DNA of 64,000 nt from Thalassia testudinum (lineage: Eukaryota; Streptophyta; Magnoliopsida; Alismatales; Hydrocharitaceae). Below, one piece after another: positions 1 through 10,210 of the stretch; the stretch's first letter is position 1, and each line of letters opens with the position of its first letter. The notes under the pieces were generated by a model. That model saw nothing but the letters and a program-made list of their open reading frames with translations, had not been told where the DNA came from and did no database searches. The translations under genes were made by a program, and so were the position numbers. Location of the stretch: assembly GCA_037157565.1 (NCBI GenBank), contig JAZHRO010000073.1, positions 97,070,001 to 97,134,000 on the forward strand. Direction: 5' to 3'.

Positions 1-1060
1 TTTGTCCCTGAGAGTCTCCCATAGACTTCTCATTATTTTGTTCATCCTCGTCTAATATCAACTCCTGTTTTGATGGAGGATGAGTCTTAAAAGAAAGGAG
101 GAATCTGGATTTAATCATATTATTTCTACCCTCTGGAGGTAAATCCTCAAATGATAAATAATTCTCCTGTGAATCACTCCAGATTTTCAGTCCAGGTTCC
201 TCTATTAGGGTATCCTCATCTTCAGAATTAGACTCATCATATCTCTGAGACCAGAATTGATCATCCTCTATTCCCTTAGGGTCACCTTCATTAGGTGCAT
301 TTAAATCCTTAGAATATTGAAGGGTAGATGTTGATTCCCTAAGTGGAGGGTCAGGAGTAGGCTCGCTAAGAGTAGAATGGGATTCCATCAAGTAATCAAG
401 AGGGGAAGTGATAGGAACAATAACTTTCTCTTACTTTTGACTCCAATATAGTTCAGGTGGATAATCACTATGATTGTTGTCCTCTAATGGCCGTGTCTCA
501 TTGGGAGAGTCTAAGTGATTGCTACATGAAATTGGTTCCCTATTGTCATTAAGTACCTCAGAATTATTTTCATGATCATGATCGAATGGGTAGGGATCAG
601 GATTATTGGGAACCGTGTAGCTAAGTTGTCTTATTTCTTCATTTAATTATTGACTATTCCTCAACATCTCTCCCATTGATTCCATTATTTCCTTTTGTTG
701 TTTTTGCATTTCTTTCATAAAAGAGGAGAGGCTACTATTATCAGGTTGGGGAGGATAGTCAATTTCAGGCTCTGGTTGCCTAGGGGTATCGGTCCAACCT
801 TGATACGGAAAATCATGGAGGGTGGGAGGGTTGGGTGTTTGCATGGAAGTAGGGATTTCAGGATTGGAAAATCCCGCTCCTAGGCTCTGCTGAAAAGTGG
901 GAGTTATAAAACTAGTACTCCTAGGGTAAGAATGAGAATGATCCCATGAATTGTCAATGCACCCATCAAAGGATGGATATGCTCGGAGCATGGGATCCTG
1001 ATTAAAAGGTGGGAAGTATTGACTCTGATAATCTGAATGATAGGAGTAAGAATAATCCAT
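1..1060 (-). pseudogene. ORF-alpha remnant in A1
   Basis: This is the first part of an unrecognised retrotransposon protein, alpha; the intact copy is in A4. It starts at the ATG giving MDYSYSYHSDY, the point where A2 agrees and near the A4 start MDHIDFHP. An N-terminal Tyr/Pro/His-rich segment with GWTDTP and PEPEIDYPP is followed by a predicted helix around EMQKQQKEIMESMGEML. The frame then meets a stop where A2 has Gln (NSQ-stop-LNEEI). A second stop follows YPPELYWSQK, and the PLEDLDP stretch present in A2 and A4 is deleted. The downstream acidic repeat (EEPGLKIWSDSQENY) is still readable. It is a pseudogene with no database family that I recognise. Confidence 0.75.
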
Positions 1061-2268
1061 TTCTTTAAGCAAAACAATTTTCTTAGGATTCAACAGAAAA
1101 CTTTCTAAAGAGTCCTATTGTCACAGCAAACGCAAATTCAAAGGGATCTGTTTTTAGTAGACTGCAGGTCTTAGAGTTATATGTTTAGTTGGTGGCCAAA
1201 CAAGTTTTGCAAAAATTACGCTTCCTAGGCCAACCTTCGCTGGTGCCTATAACCTACTCGCAAGGGATGGAAGTCTCGAATCGAGCCCACACACGAGGAA
1301 CCGAAGTAACTTGGTGGAGAGGCTTGTTGATTTCCGACTAACTTCCCTTGTGGTACAAAAGAGGAGAGGTAGAAATTTTATCTAGTGACCTTATGTGTGA
1401 GATGCACAGTGTCTCAAATGTGCAAGCATACGATCGTGTTTTGATTTTTTTTTTTTTTTAAATTCCGCAAACAGGATCCTTTTGCACACAATTTTCAGTC
1501 CCAGATTTTAAAGTCCAACCTCTTAGCAGTCCTAATTTGTTTAAAGTGACCACTAAATTAATTTGATTCAACCACTTTTGTGGTCTTCGATTTAGGTTCA
1601 ATGCATATGCATGACAATTAATTAATGCTCAAGAAAAGACGTACCTTACTCCAGCTTTCTTTGTGCAGTGTATGAATGCAATGCAATAAAAATAAACTAG
1701 ATGCTGCTCATTCAGTCCTAGATGGTCGTCCTACAGATATGCAGTTTCTAACAGGCAGTTCGAATATATATATATATATATATATTTTATAGATAATAAA
1801 CAAACAGAATTAATCTAACTAACTAGTCAAAATTCAGTTTAAATAGTGCAAATAATCCTATAATCTAAATAAATGGGAACACGCTCCCGAAAATACGCTC
1901 CTGCATACAAGAGCGATCAGAAATAAAATGGCACTGGGAACACGTTCCCAAAAATACCCAACAAGGGCCCAAAAGACAGTAATTTAAATTCTAATGTCTA
2001 TCTAACTAAATCTAACTAAGACCTACTGCCTAAATCAGAAATAGGCTTCTCCATAAGCCTATGTGTGTGGGATCAAGCCCACATGTTCCTATTGCCGTCT
2101 TCCAGGTGGCTTCAAGGTCTACGAAAAAGATCGTCTCCGCCGTACGCATTCATCGCATTTGTCACGCGTTTTTGCACATAAGAAAATCCACAGTTACTAG
2201 TTCAGAAAAGCTTTTAAAATAGCATAAAAATAACATAAAATTCCCAAAAAATTAATAGGCATTTTTCC
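1061..2268 (-). other. A1 untranslated leader
   Basis: Non-coding sequence between the primer site and ORF-alpha. It holds an (AT)n run at about 1764-1786 and two similar small hairpins with GGGA(A) stems and a CACG loop at about 1885 and 1937. From about 1635 leftwards it is the inverted copy of the A2 leader. No gene is visible. Confidence 0.6.
1764..1786. repeat. (AT)n microsatellite
   Basis: Uninterrupted alternating AT run of roughly 11 units inside the A1 leader. Confidence 0.9.
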
Positions 2269-2286
2269 TCCCCGACAACGGTGCCA
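2269..2286 (-). other. A1 primer binding site (tRNA-Asp)
   Basis: On the minus strand it reads TGGCACCGTTGTCGGGGA, two changes from the plant tRNA-Asp 3' complement. It lies two bases from the end of the LTR, the position expected for minus-strand cDNA priming. Confidence 0.85.
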
Positions 2287-2288
2287 TT

Positions 2289-3917
2289 TGAAAGAGCGAT
2301 CTTCGTTTTCGTTGAAAACTTTACCATAAAATGATGTGTCATTGTATTTAATCGCGTGGTAGAAAATCGCTTTTCAAAACATTTAAATTTTCGAAATCTA
2401 AGCACAAATAGTTAGGTCGTCTGCACAGGGAGGACTTAGCCTATTTAAATTAATAAATAGTGTCTCGTTTATTCAGGAAACTCAATAGATATGCATGCTA
2501 CTTCGTGCTTTTCTTTTTCTCACCTAAATTCTTGTTTTAACCAATTAATCAAGAATGTAGGCGCTATTATGCAAATTCACCATAATATAATAACATGTAA
2601 AATAGTGATCTCTATACTAGTAAGCACCGTAAATACTAATTTCTAAAACATAACTTGTTTTCCATAATCCATGCATTCAATCATTCATGTGATATATATA
2701 TGTGCAAATAATTTAGGTGAAGTAGAAGGAGGACTATGCAATTTCACCGCAATAATGTAATGCATAAAATAAATGAATAGGAACTTCCGCAATGGCATTT
2801 AAGGTAAACATTAATGGACTAATCACTGTAGCAAAACAGGGGTTTTCGTTCCCTCGTGCGCACGCGGAGGAGAAGGCGCGGCTGGAGGTGCGGTGCTCGA
2901 AGTCGATCGGCCGGGATGTGGGCTTCGTGTTGGTGGTCGTGGCGTCGACAGAGGTGACCGGAGGCGGTTGGTCAGAGCCTTGGATGCCGTCGGCGGCATC
3001 TTGCGTGCGGGATGCGTAGGGACGGCGGGAAGGGTTGCGGCGAGTGTGGGTAGCCTTGTGAGGTCAAGGCGGAGTCGATGGCGCTGTTGGAGTGAAGCTT
3101 CGTGACACGTGGAGGTGGCCACACTTGGAGGTGGACGGCCGGCGATGGGTTCTTTTGCGGAAGAAGATGAACAGTGGGGTGGCTGGTGGCGCTGTGCGAG
3201 GGCGGCTTGCACGCGAGCGGGTTGTGCGTGCTGCTGGGTTGTGCACGGTGCAGTTGCGCACTGCACGTGGCGACAAGGGCACGGCGCCTGCGCTGTGGCC
3301 AAGTTGTGTGTGCTGCAAGGTGCAATGGTTGGAAGGCGCTGGAAGATGGCAAGCGGGCAGGCGCTTGTGGAGGGAAGTTGTAGGGTGCAGAGACCACGGT
3401 GCAAGCATGAAACACAGAGTGCATTTGTTCCACAGTGGTGAGAGGGAGAAGATCCCCGCCAGGGGAGGAAGATCAGCCCTATCCTCGGAGGATGCCGCTT
3501 CTTTTTGAACCCCACTCTCCTTTTCCTTCGGCCGCAAGTATCTCCAACTACTCGCAACGATCGCGAGTGGTTGGTATGGTAGATAAGTACGAGCAGTTCC
3601 TTCTTCAAACGCCTATCTGGAGCATCAGACGTCTTAAAAGTATAATGTTGCGGATTTGTAATTAATAATTCCTGATGTCCAATCCAAGTCCCAGACGTCT
3701 TATATAAGTAAAAATTAACTCCTGATCTTGCACCTATCCTGCATTTATCAAATACATTATATTATCATAATGTATACTATTAAATGTAAAAATTGAAGGA
3801 TAAAATTAAATGCAGGACAAGGTGAATTGCCATGTAACTCCTAATTAATTAACAACTAAGAACAAATAATTAAATAGTACTTAAGCTAAATAATAGTCCA
3901 CAAAAGTGGACATATCA
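2289..3917 (-). repeat. A1 5' LTR
   Basis: 1629 bp, bounded by TG (3917) and CA (2289) on the minus strand, almost the same length as the A4 LTRs. It begins TGATAT followed by a perfect hairpin GTCCAC-TTTT-GTGGAC. A GC-rich middle (about 2820-3520) creates long spurious reading frames. The tail near 2400-2440 resembles the 'CCTCCCTGTGGATACGACC' tail of A2 and A4. A TATA box lies at 3699-3706 and GACGTC boxes at 3628 and 3694. Confidence 0.85.
3699..3706 (-). promoter_or_regulatory. A1 LTR TATA box
   Basis: TATATAAG on the minus strand, followed at once by AGACGTCT (a C-box, bZIP-type ACGT core). It lies about 210 bp into the LTR. Confidence 0.55.
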
Positions 3918-3920
3918 ATG

Positions 3921-5632
3921 TCTTCTCTTGAGCATTAATTACTTGTCATGCATATGCATTGAACCTAAATCTAAGACCGCTAATGTGCTTGAATCAAATT
4001 AATTCAGTGGTCACTTTAAAAAACTGGGGCTGTTAAGAGGTTGGACTTTAAAATCTATGACTAAAAATTGTGTGCAAAGGGATCCTGTTTGCGGAATTTC
4101 AAAAAAAAAAATCAAAACACGATAATATGCTTGCACATGTGAGACACTGTGCACCTCACATAAGGTCACTAGATAAATTTCTACCTCTCCTCTTTTGCAC
4201 CACAAGGGAAGTTAGTCGGAAATCAAGAAGCCTATCCACCAAGTTACTTTGGTTCCTCGTGTGTGGGCTCGATTCGAGACTTCCATCCCTTGCGAGTAGG
4301 TTATAGACACCAGTGAAGGTTGGCCTAGGAAGCGTAATTTTTGCAAAACTTGTTTGGCCACCAACTAAACATATAACTCTAAGACCTGGAATTTACTAAA
4401 AATAGATCCCGTTGAATTTGCATTTGCTTTGACATTAGAACTATCTAGGAAGTTTCTGCTGAATTTTGCTAAATCCTAAGAGAGTTAAAATTGGTTTGCT
4501 TAAAGAAATGGATTACTCTTACTCCTATCATTCAGATTATCAAAGTCAATACTTCCCATCTTTTAATCAGGATCCCATGCTCCGAGCGTATCCATCCTTT
4601 GATGGGTACATTGACAATTCATGGGATCACCCTCATTCTTACCGCGAGAGTATTGGCTTGATAACTCCCACTTTTGAGTAGAGCCTAGGAGCAGGATTTT
4701 CCAATCTTGAAATCCCTACTTCCATGCAAACACCCAACCCTCCCACCCTTCATGATTTTCCATATCGAGGTTGGACCGATAGCCCTAGGCAACTAGAGCC
4801 TGAACTTGACTATCCTCCCCTACCTGATAATAATAGCCTCTCCTCTTTTATGATAGAAATGCAAAAATAGCAAAAGGAACTATTGGAATCAATGGGAGAG
4901 ATGTTGAGGAATAGTCAACAGTTAAATGAAGAAATAAGACAACTTAGCTACACGCTTCCCAATAATCCTGATCCCTACCCAATAAACCATGATCATGAAA
5001 ATAATTCTGAGGAACCTAATGACAATAGGGAGCCAATGTTAGGTAGTTATCACATAGACTCTCCCAATGAGACATGATCACTAGAGGACAACGATCATAG
5101 TGATTACCCACCTGAATTATATTGTAGTCAAAAGCAAGGGAAGATGCTACCTCTTGAGGACCTTGACCCCAACGACAGTATTTTCCTTAACCCTACCAAC
5201 CCGAGTCAAGGTTGTATTATTCCTATCACTTCCCCTATTAATTATTTGGTGGAATCCCATTCTACCCTTAGTGAGCCTACTCCTGACCGTCTACTTAGGG
5301 AATCAACACCTATCATTCAATATCCTGAGGATTCAAATGCACCTAATGAAGGTGACCCTAAGGGAATAGAGGATGATCAATTCTGGTCTGAGGGATATGA
5401 AGAGTCTAATTCAGAGGATGAGGATGCCCCAACAGAGGAACCTGACTGAAAATCTAGAGTGATTCACAGGAGAATTATTTAGCATTTGAGGATTTAGCTC
5501 CAGAGGATAGAAATAATATGACTAAATCCAGATTCCTACTTTCTTTTAAGAGTCATCCTCTAGCAAAACAGGAGTTGATATTAGAGGAGGACAAAAAAAA
5601 TAATGATAAGTCTCTGAGAGACTCTCGGGGAC
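3921..5632. repeat. Right arm of a large inverted repeat (A2 copy of A1)
   Basis: The A2 sequence from about 3921 (gtcttctcttgagcatta) to about 5632 (gactctcggggacaaa) is the reverse complement, with scattered differences and small indels, of 1 to about 1640. The arms are about 1.65-1.7 kb and the spacer about 2.3 kb; the repeat probably continues past the left window edge. Confidence 0.9.
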
Positions 5633-6489
5633 AAAACACGCCATTTGAGGATTTGTACCCTGAGAACAATAACGAATTCAATGATATAGGCTTCCTCCAA
5701 AATATTAAAACTGATCCTCCTTTAGAAATAATTGAGGAAGCTGATCCAACTCCTAATGAATCACAGATACTTCCCAATAAATATTTGAGTGAACCAAATG
5801 AATCTGGGGATGAGCTGAATGATAACGATTCTTACATTTTGACCCTGCCATCAAAAGGTTGTAATTTGGAGCCTACCCTTGATTCAAATACAACTCCGAT
5901 CATTAATGCTAGGCAGGATAACTTGAAGTTGTCTACAACTGTTAGGGAGTGTACATAATCTAAATCATTGTTGGAATTGGACCTAACACCAACTAAGCCC
6001 TCATTGCACTTAACCATTACCTTCCAACACTACAAACAACCCTTATACTCCCTAACCGATCCTTGGCTCAGATCTCTGCTCATGTACATTCTTTCTGGAG
6101 ACTATATCAGGCCAGTACATCCTAGGATAGAATGGCGAGTATGGATTGATGCATGTACTTTTACTCTCCCCATTCAAGGGTTTGAACTAATAATGATTAT
6201 ATCTTTTAAAACCCATCCTACTCTGGAGGATCCTTGTTATCCACCACTTAGTCCATTTCGGGAGGTCCCTTTTCATATTCCATTTATTATTCCTAGACCA
6301 CCCAAGGAAGCTAACGAGATTTTTTGTTTTCATTTCTTCTGGCTAGCATTTGGAATTACATTGCATCATCAGCTCGCCAACATCTGTGGTTACCTGTTTT
6401 CTAGGCCTACGCTGTTACGCATATTCTTAGGGCCTAACCTTTTCTGTTTGGAACCAGATTTACAGGTTTCTTCTAAGTCTGGTTGCTGA
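4508..6489 (+). pseudogene. ORF-alpha remnant in A2
   Basis: Decayed homologue of the intact 590-aa alpha protein of A4. The frame starts at MDYSYSYHSDYQSQYFP; in-frame stops lie near 4679, 4868, 5075 and 5447. Compared with A1, one G is missing near 5445, which shifts the frame. The C-terminal cassette, from 5968, is open for 173 codons and shows DPWLRSLLMYIL, EWRVWID, TLEDPCYPP and ITLHHQLANICGYLFSRP, each matched in A4. A4 has a stop just before its HHQLANI segment and A2 does not, so the ancestral protein probably ran through it. Function unknown; nothing in it resembles capsid, protease or polymerase. Confidence 0.75.
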
Positions 6490-6507
6490 TAGAAAATGCA
6501 GTGCTTC

Positions 6508-6523
6508 TTGGGAGGCAACCCAA
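6508..6523 (+). other. GGGAGGCAACCC hairpin after ORF-alpha
   Basis: TTGGG-AGGCAA-CCCAA, a short hairpin about 20 bases after the last alpha codon. D has the equivalent TGGG-AGGTAA-CCCA at 57658-57671. I recall a similar motif downstream of Athila coding regions. Confidence 0.5.
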
Positions 6524-6568
6524 CGGTCATCAGGTGATTTCTTTCATTTCTCCTCCTGTTTTAATTTT

Positions 6569-6602
6569 ACAATGGGGACATTGTAGGATTTAGGAATGGG
6601 GG
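6569..6602 (+). promoter_or_regulatory. A2 module 1: hairpin plus central polypurine-like tract
   Basis: ACAATG-GGGA-CATTGT hairpin followed by TTTAGGAATGGGGG. The same arrangement follows the ORF in A4, B1, B2 and, with one bulge, D. Confidence 0.6.
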
Positions 6603-8010
6603 AGTGCATTTGCATTTTAGGAAGTATTCATGCATTTAAAAAAAAAAAATTCTCTTTTCTTGAGCTGAATGGGTTAATCCCTAGCAAAATACCTTTGTCA
6701 TTAGAGGTTTTTCTTCTGGAATTATTTCTTAAATTTAGAATCCAGTACATTTATTGCACGTGCACGTAGACTTGGTAATGGATCCTTAAGGAAAACCAAT
6801 GAGCATTTGTAAGTCTACTGAACCCTTGGACAGTTCATAGGGAGTCAGGCATACTATCGTCCAATAGATCCACCTCATATTTGGGAGAAAAGAGTAGAGA
6901 GATTACTGGTGTGCTAAGTCTAGTGCAGGGACTCTTAAGTTTTGGACAATTAGATGATGATACTTTAGAGTTAGGCGTAGTTTTCACTCTTTGTTCTTGT
7001 GTGCGTATTATGTGTGAATCCTGAGAGTCACCAAATAAGGCAGATACACAGAGATTGAGTCTTAATAAATCTATAAATATGGTGGATGGTTACGACTGTC
7101 CTTCATAGAGTCCCCAGCTGAAGGAGGGTAATAGTGTCAAAGGTCAGAAGTATGCCTGTCCTATCCATTCCTTCCCGATGCCGAGAATAGGAACTTCCAC
7201 CAAATAAGCCACACAACTTCCTTTTGACCATCATCATCCCTAATAATGCCTCGTAAATAAAAGTCTGTATCGTGTTGTGTTGATTGAAAAGGAAACCAAA
7301 GAAGAAGAAATAAAGAAAAAAGGAGAGAGAGAAAAGAAGAATAAAAAGAAGAAATAGTTATATTAAAAAAAAAAGATAGTCGAAGTTTATGATGAAACAC
7401 TGTTTCTGAGGCAACAGAATACCTATCGCATTCCACCAAATATGACCCATACCAACCTTCTAGTATTTCTGATCGCCCGAATACTGGTTGAGGACTCTAA
7501 CTTAGTTGTAGAGTTATTAAGACTTTAATTGAAGTGTGAATGCCATGTGAGGCCACCAAATAGTGAGTATAATTTCTAAATCTGGCGAGATTTGTGATCT
7601 CAGAAGGAAAAAGATGAGGGAGTGCCCAGGAACATCATGAGAGCACAGTTGTATAGCCTCTCTCAGAGTTGACTTGTCTAATAGTCTAGAGATCTAGAGT
7701 CTGCAGCACTAGACTATATGTAGCACCAGATGAGTGTGTGCCACCAAATACAAATCCATTCAACTCGATATCTCCTACCTAAGCAAATCGTCGGGGTCAA
7801 ATTGCAGATTATCGTCTGCTTTATCCCCGAGGGAAGTAGTTGCCTATCTCGATAGAAATTTTTGTCAAGGGTGATGTACGAACTCCCAATGCGAATCGAC
7901 TTTTTCACTTGGATCTGTTACTTAGGCTATTATCACGTCACATTTGTCTAGATTTCTAAAGTTTTGAAATAAGGAAAGAAGAAATCTTCTGACTACTATT
8001 ATTTTTCATT
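6603..8010 (+). other. A2 3' non-coding region
   Basis: No convincing gene. Five direct copies of (C)CACCAAATA occur at about 7029, 7197, 7433, 7553 and 7741, spaced irregularly. CCTTCA...TGAAGG near 7100 may be the counterpart of the hairpins seen in A4 and D. Confidence 0.5.
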
Positions 8011-8048
8011 TTTGCTAGGGACTAGCAAATCTTAGGCATGGGGGTATT
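8011..8048 (+). promoter_or_regulatory. A2 module 2: stem-loop and polypurine tract before the 3' LTR
   Basis: Eight-base arms TTTGCTAG / CTAGCAAA around a GGA loop, then TTAGGCATGGGGGTA directly before the LTR. The G-rich tract is where plus-strand DNA synthesis would start. Confidence 0.75.
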
Positions 8049-9898
8049 TGATGAATCCATTTTAATGGACTAATATTATGCCTAAGTAACTTTAATTGTA
8101 CATTTTAGGTTTGTTAATAACTACACTAAGTTATAGAATAATTGTATGCATCATAATTTAATTTTATAACATTCTATAATTTAATGTGTAATGATTATGT
8201 TCTATTTAGTGTAGGAAAAATAAGTGACAAAAGAATGAGGGGGAAAGGGTAAATTACCCTTTCAAATAACCTGCGGCTCTCTTCCCTTTCCATCGGCCAT
8301 CCTCAACAGCCGTCGGCCTGAAGAATTCTCCCCAACAGCCTCCTGCCAAAAGTAGAAAAGGGATTTGAAAATCCCTTAATTGGCACACTCGGGGAGAGAG
8401 AGAAGTTAAAAGAGAGGAGGTGGGGTGCACGGTAGAATGAATCTTCCCCTTTGCGGGAAAAAACTCTAGCGTGCACTGTGCAACTTCAGCCAGCAATCTT
8501 CCTCCTTGCAGGGAACAATTCCAGCGTGCACTGTGGATGGGCATCGTCCCCCTGGCAGGGAACTGCATCAAGCGTGCTCCAACCTCTCCAACGCCACTGC
8601 CACAGCCTTCCCCATGCACCAGGATCTGCATCTTCCCCGCGCAGGAGCACACCCTACTCTTTCTTTGCGCGCTCATCTCCAGCCTCATCCTCCTTTCAGC
8701 GCTTCCTCCCTTCAGCACCAAACGCAGCACTTCAACCCTCTACAGGCATTGCATCCGCCCCTGCTAGGCTGCCCATCCATCTCCTAGTGCCCCCTACAGC
8801 AGGCGCTCATGCCACATCTGTCCACTCTGCAGCAATGACAGCGCGCCTCTCCACCTTGCATCCACCCAACCGCGTGCCTCTCCCCTGCTGCAGGTGCTCA
8901 CGCCACCAACCACCCACACCGTCTGCAGGCTGCCCCCTGCTCACCGGACCTGCACGCCCTTCCGCTTGCTCCCTTCAGCGCCATCTGCAAGTGCCTTCCC
9001 ACGGGCACCAAGTCACGCCTCTCCACTCTGCAGCAGCGCCAGCGCGCCCCACTGCCCTGTTGCAGACGCTGCACCGCATCACCTTCCGCCAGCGCGCCTG
9101 CCTCTCCACCCTGCATCCGCGCCACCAGCACACTCGCGCCACCCTGCAGGAGTGCCCGCACGCTCCAGCCTCTGCCTGCATGGGTGCGCACCAGCGCGCG
9201 CACGCCCCACGCCACAGGCGGCACTGCAGCAGCACCGCCGCCTTCTTGTTCAACAGGCCGGAGCTCCGGCCACCTCCGCTAGCCACCTCCAGCCACCTCC
9301 GTCACTGCCGCTGCCACCACCGGAGAGCTTTCGACCTCGCCGTCCTCCTGAGCCTTGCGACAGCCCTGCGGTTCTCTCTCTCTCTTGCGAGGAGGAGAGA
9401 GGAAGAAAGCCCTATTTTCCCACCAATTAAAATTTACATTCAATGCCATTGCCACCTAATTTGATTTTATTTATTATTATATTGTGGCAGAATTGCATTT
9501 GAACACTCATAGTTCCTTATAATTGCATGGTATTGATATTAATTAGTTTAAAGATTGGTTTTGGGCTTAACTTAAGTACTAATTGTCTCTAGTACACATC
9601 ACGTGAAAATTGCATAAATTCATCATAAATTTACTGATGATTTCTGTGACGAAAAATTTCACATATACACCTATCTTCTTAAGTTATTACAAATCTACTT
9701 TCCTTCACATTTTAAGTTAGATTTGAATAGGGATTTTCGCACTGTCTGAAATAACATTAAACAATTAAGTATTGATTGCATAATTGCCTCCCTGTGGACA
9801 CGACCTGCTCTTCTGTGAGTGGTTATTTTCATTGTTTTTGATTAGTCAATTTTTCCACCACTTAAATACTATAATGCAAAGCGAAAAGTCATCTATCA
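8049..9898 (+). repeat. A2 3' LTR
   Basis: 1850 bp from TGATGAATCC to ...TCTATCA. It starts with TGATGA then hairpin TCCATT-TT-AATGGA. The middle (8450-9410) is GC-rich and gives long Pro/Ser/Ala-rich spurious frames. The tail carries the CCTCCCTGTGGACACGACCT block seen in A1, A3 and A4. There is no primer site after it, as expected for a 3' LTR. Confidence 0.85.
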
Positions 9899-10210
9899 AA
9901 GTGCATGAGCCAACGTGCTACACACAAGTTTTGTTATAGTTTCCTGTTTATATCTATTTATTCTTATCCGACTGGATGGGCGAAGTGGCATGCTCATGGC
10001 CATTGGATGAAGATCCAACGATCTACAGCATGCGATGGTGGCCTTCCTAGATGGGCAGTGGTGAGGGAGCAGTTGTGATAGTGCCATGTGGCTCCATCAT
10101 TGTCGTCCATCTTCTTTTCTTTGTATCTAGTGCTGTAGACCTCCGATCGAGTTGATTTTTCTGCCGTTGGACTACGTTCGTCGATCTGGATTCATCCATG
10201 TGGTTGGTGG
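9899..10210 (-). repeat. B-type LTR fragment, left piece
   Basis: Aligns with the LTR of B1 (plus-strand view about 21530-21720): shared blocks around the CACGTG-type palindrome, 'gttgatttttctgccgttggac' and 'cgtcgatctggattcatcc'. It is interrupted at 10210 by solo LTR A3 and resumes at 12333. Confidence 0.65.
10077..10098. promoter_or_regulatory. CACGTG-type LTR palindrome, diverged copy
   Basis: Reads GATAGTGCCAT then GTGGCTCCATC; the core is CATGTG instead of CACGTG. One of seven copies in the window. Confidence 0.6.

Larger units (their letters stand above)
1..3917 (-). mobile_element. Element A1, non-autonomous Athila-like LTR retrotransposon (5' part)
   Basis: Read on the minus strand the order is LTR (3917 to 2289), tRNA-Asp primer site (2286 to 2269), leader, then an ORF-alpha remnant running off the left edge. 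The 3' LTR lies outside the window. No gag, reverse transcriptase or integrase is visible in this part. The LTR starts directly against internal sequence of the related plus-strand element A2, which suggests that A1 inserted into the A2 leader. That nesting is inferred, because the other junction is not in the window. Confidence 0.8.
3918..9898 (+). mobile_element. Element A2, non-autonomous Athila-like LTR retrotransposon (3' part)
   Basis: Internal leader (3918-4507), ORF-alpha remnant (4508-6489), long 3' non-coding region with two hairpin/G-tract modules, polypurine tract and 3' LTR (8049-9898). Its 5' LTR and primer site are not in the window; A1, inverted, abuts at 3917. It has no capsid, protease, reverse transcriptase or integrase sequence. 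Confidence 0.8.

Noticed and set aside
2823..3608. 261-codon minus-strand frame and overlapping plus-strand frames
   Set aside because: Same explanation: GC-rich LTR middle of A1, low-complexity product.
8451..9464. 337-codon open frame (and overlapping frames) in the GC-rich part of the A2 LTR
   Set aside because: Composition is low-complexity Pro/Ser/Ala/His/Arg. Open frames appear on both strands and in several phases, as expected from GC-rich sequence with few stops, and the frame lies wholly inside an LTR without conservation in A1, A3 or A4.
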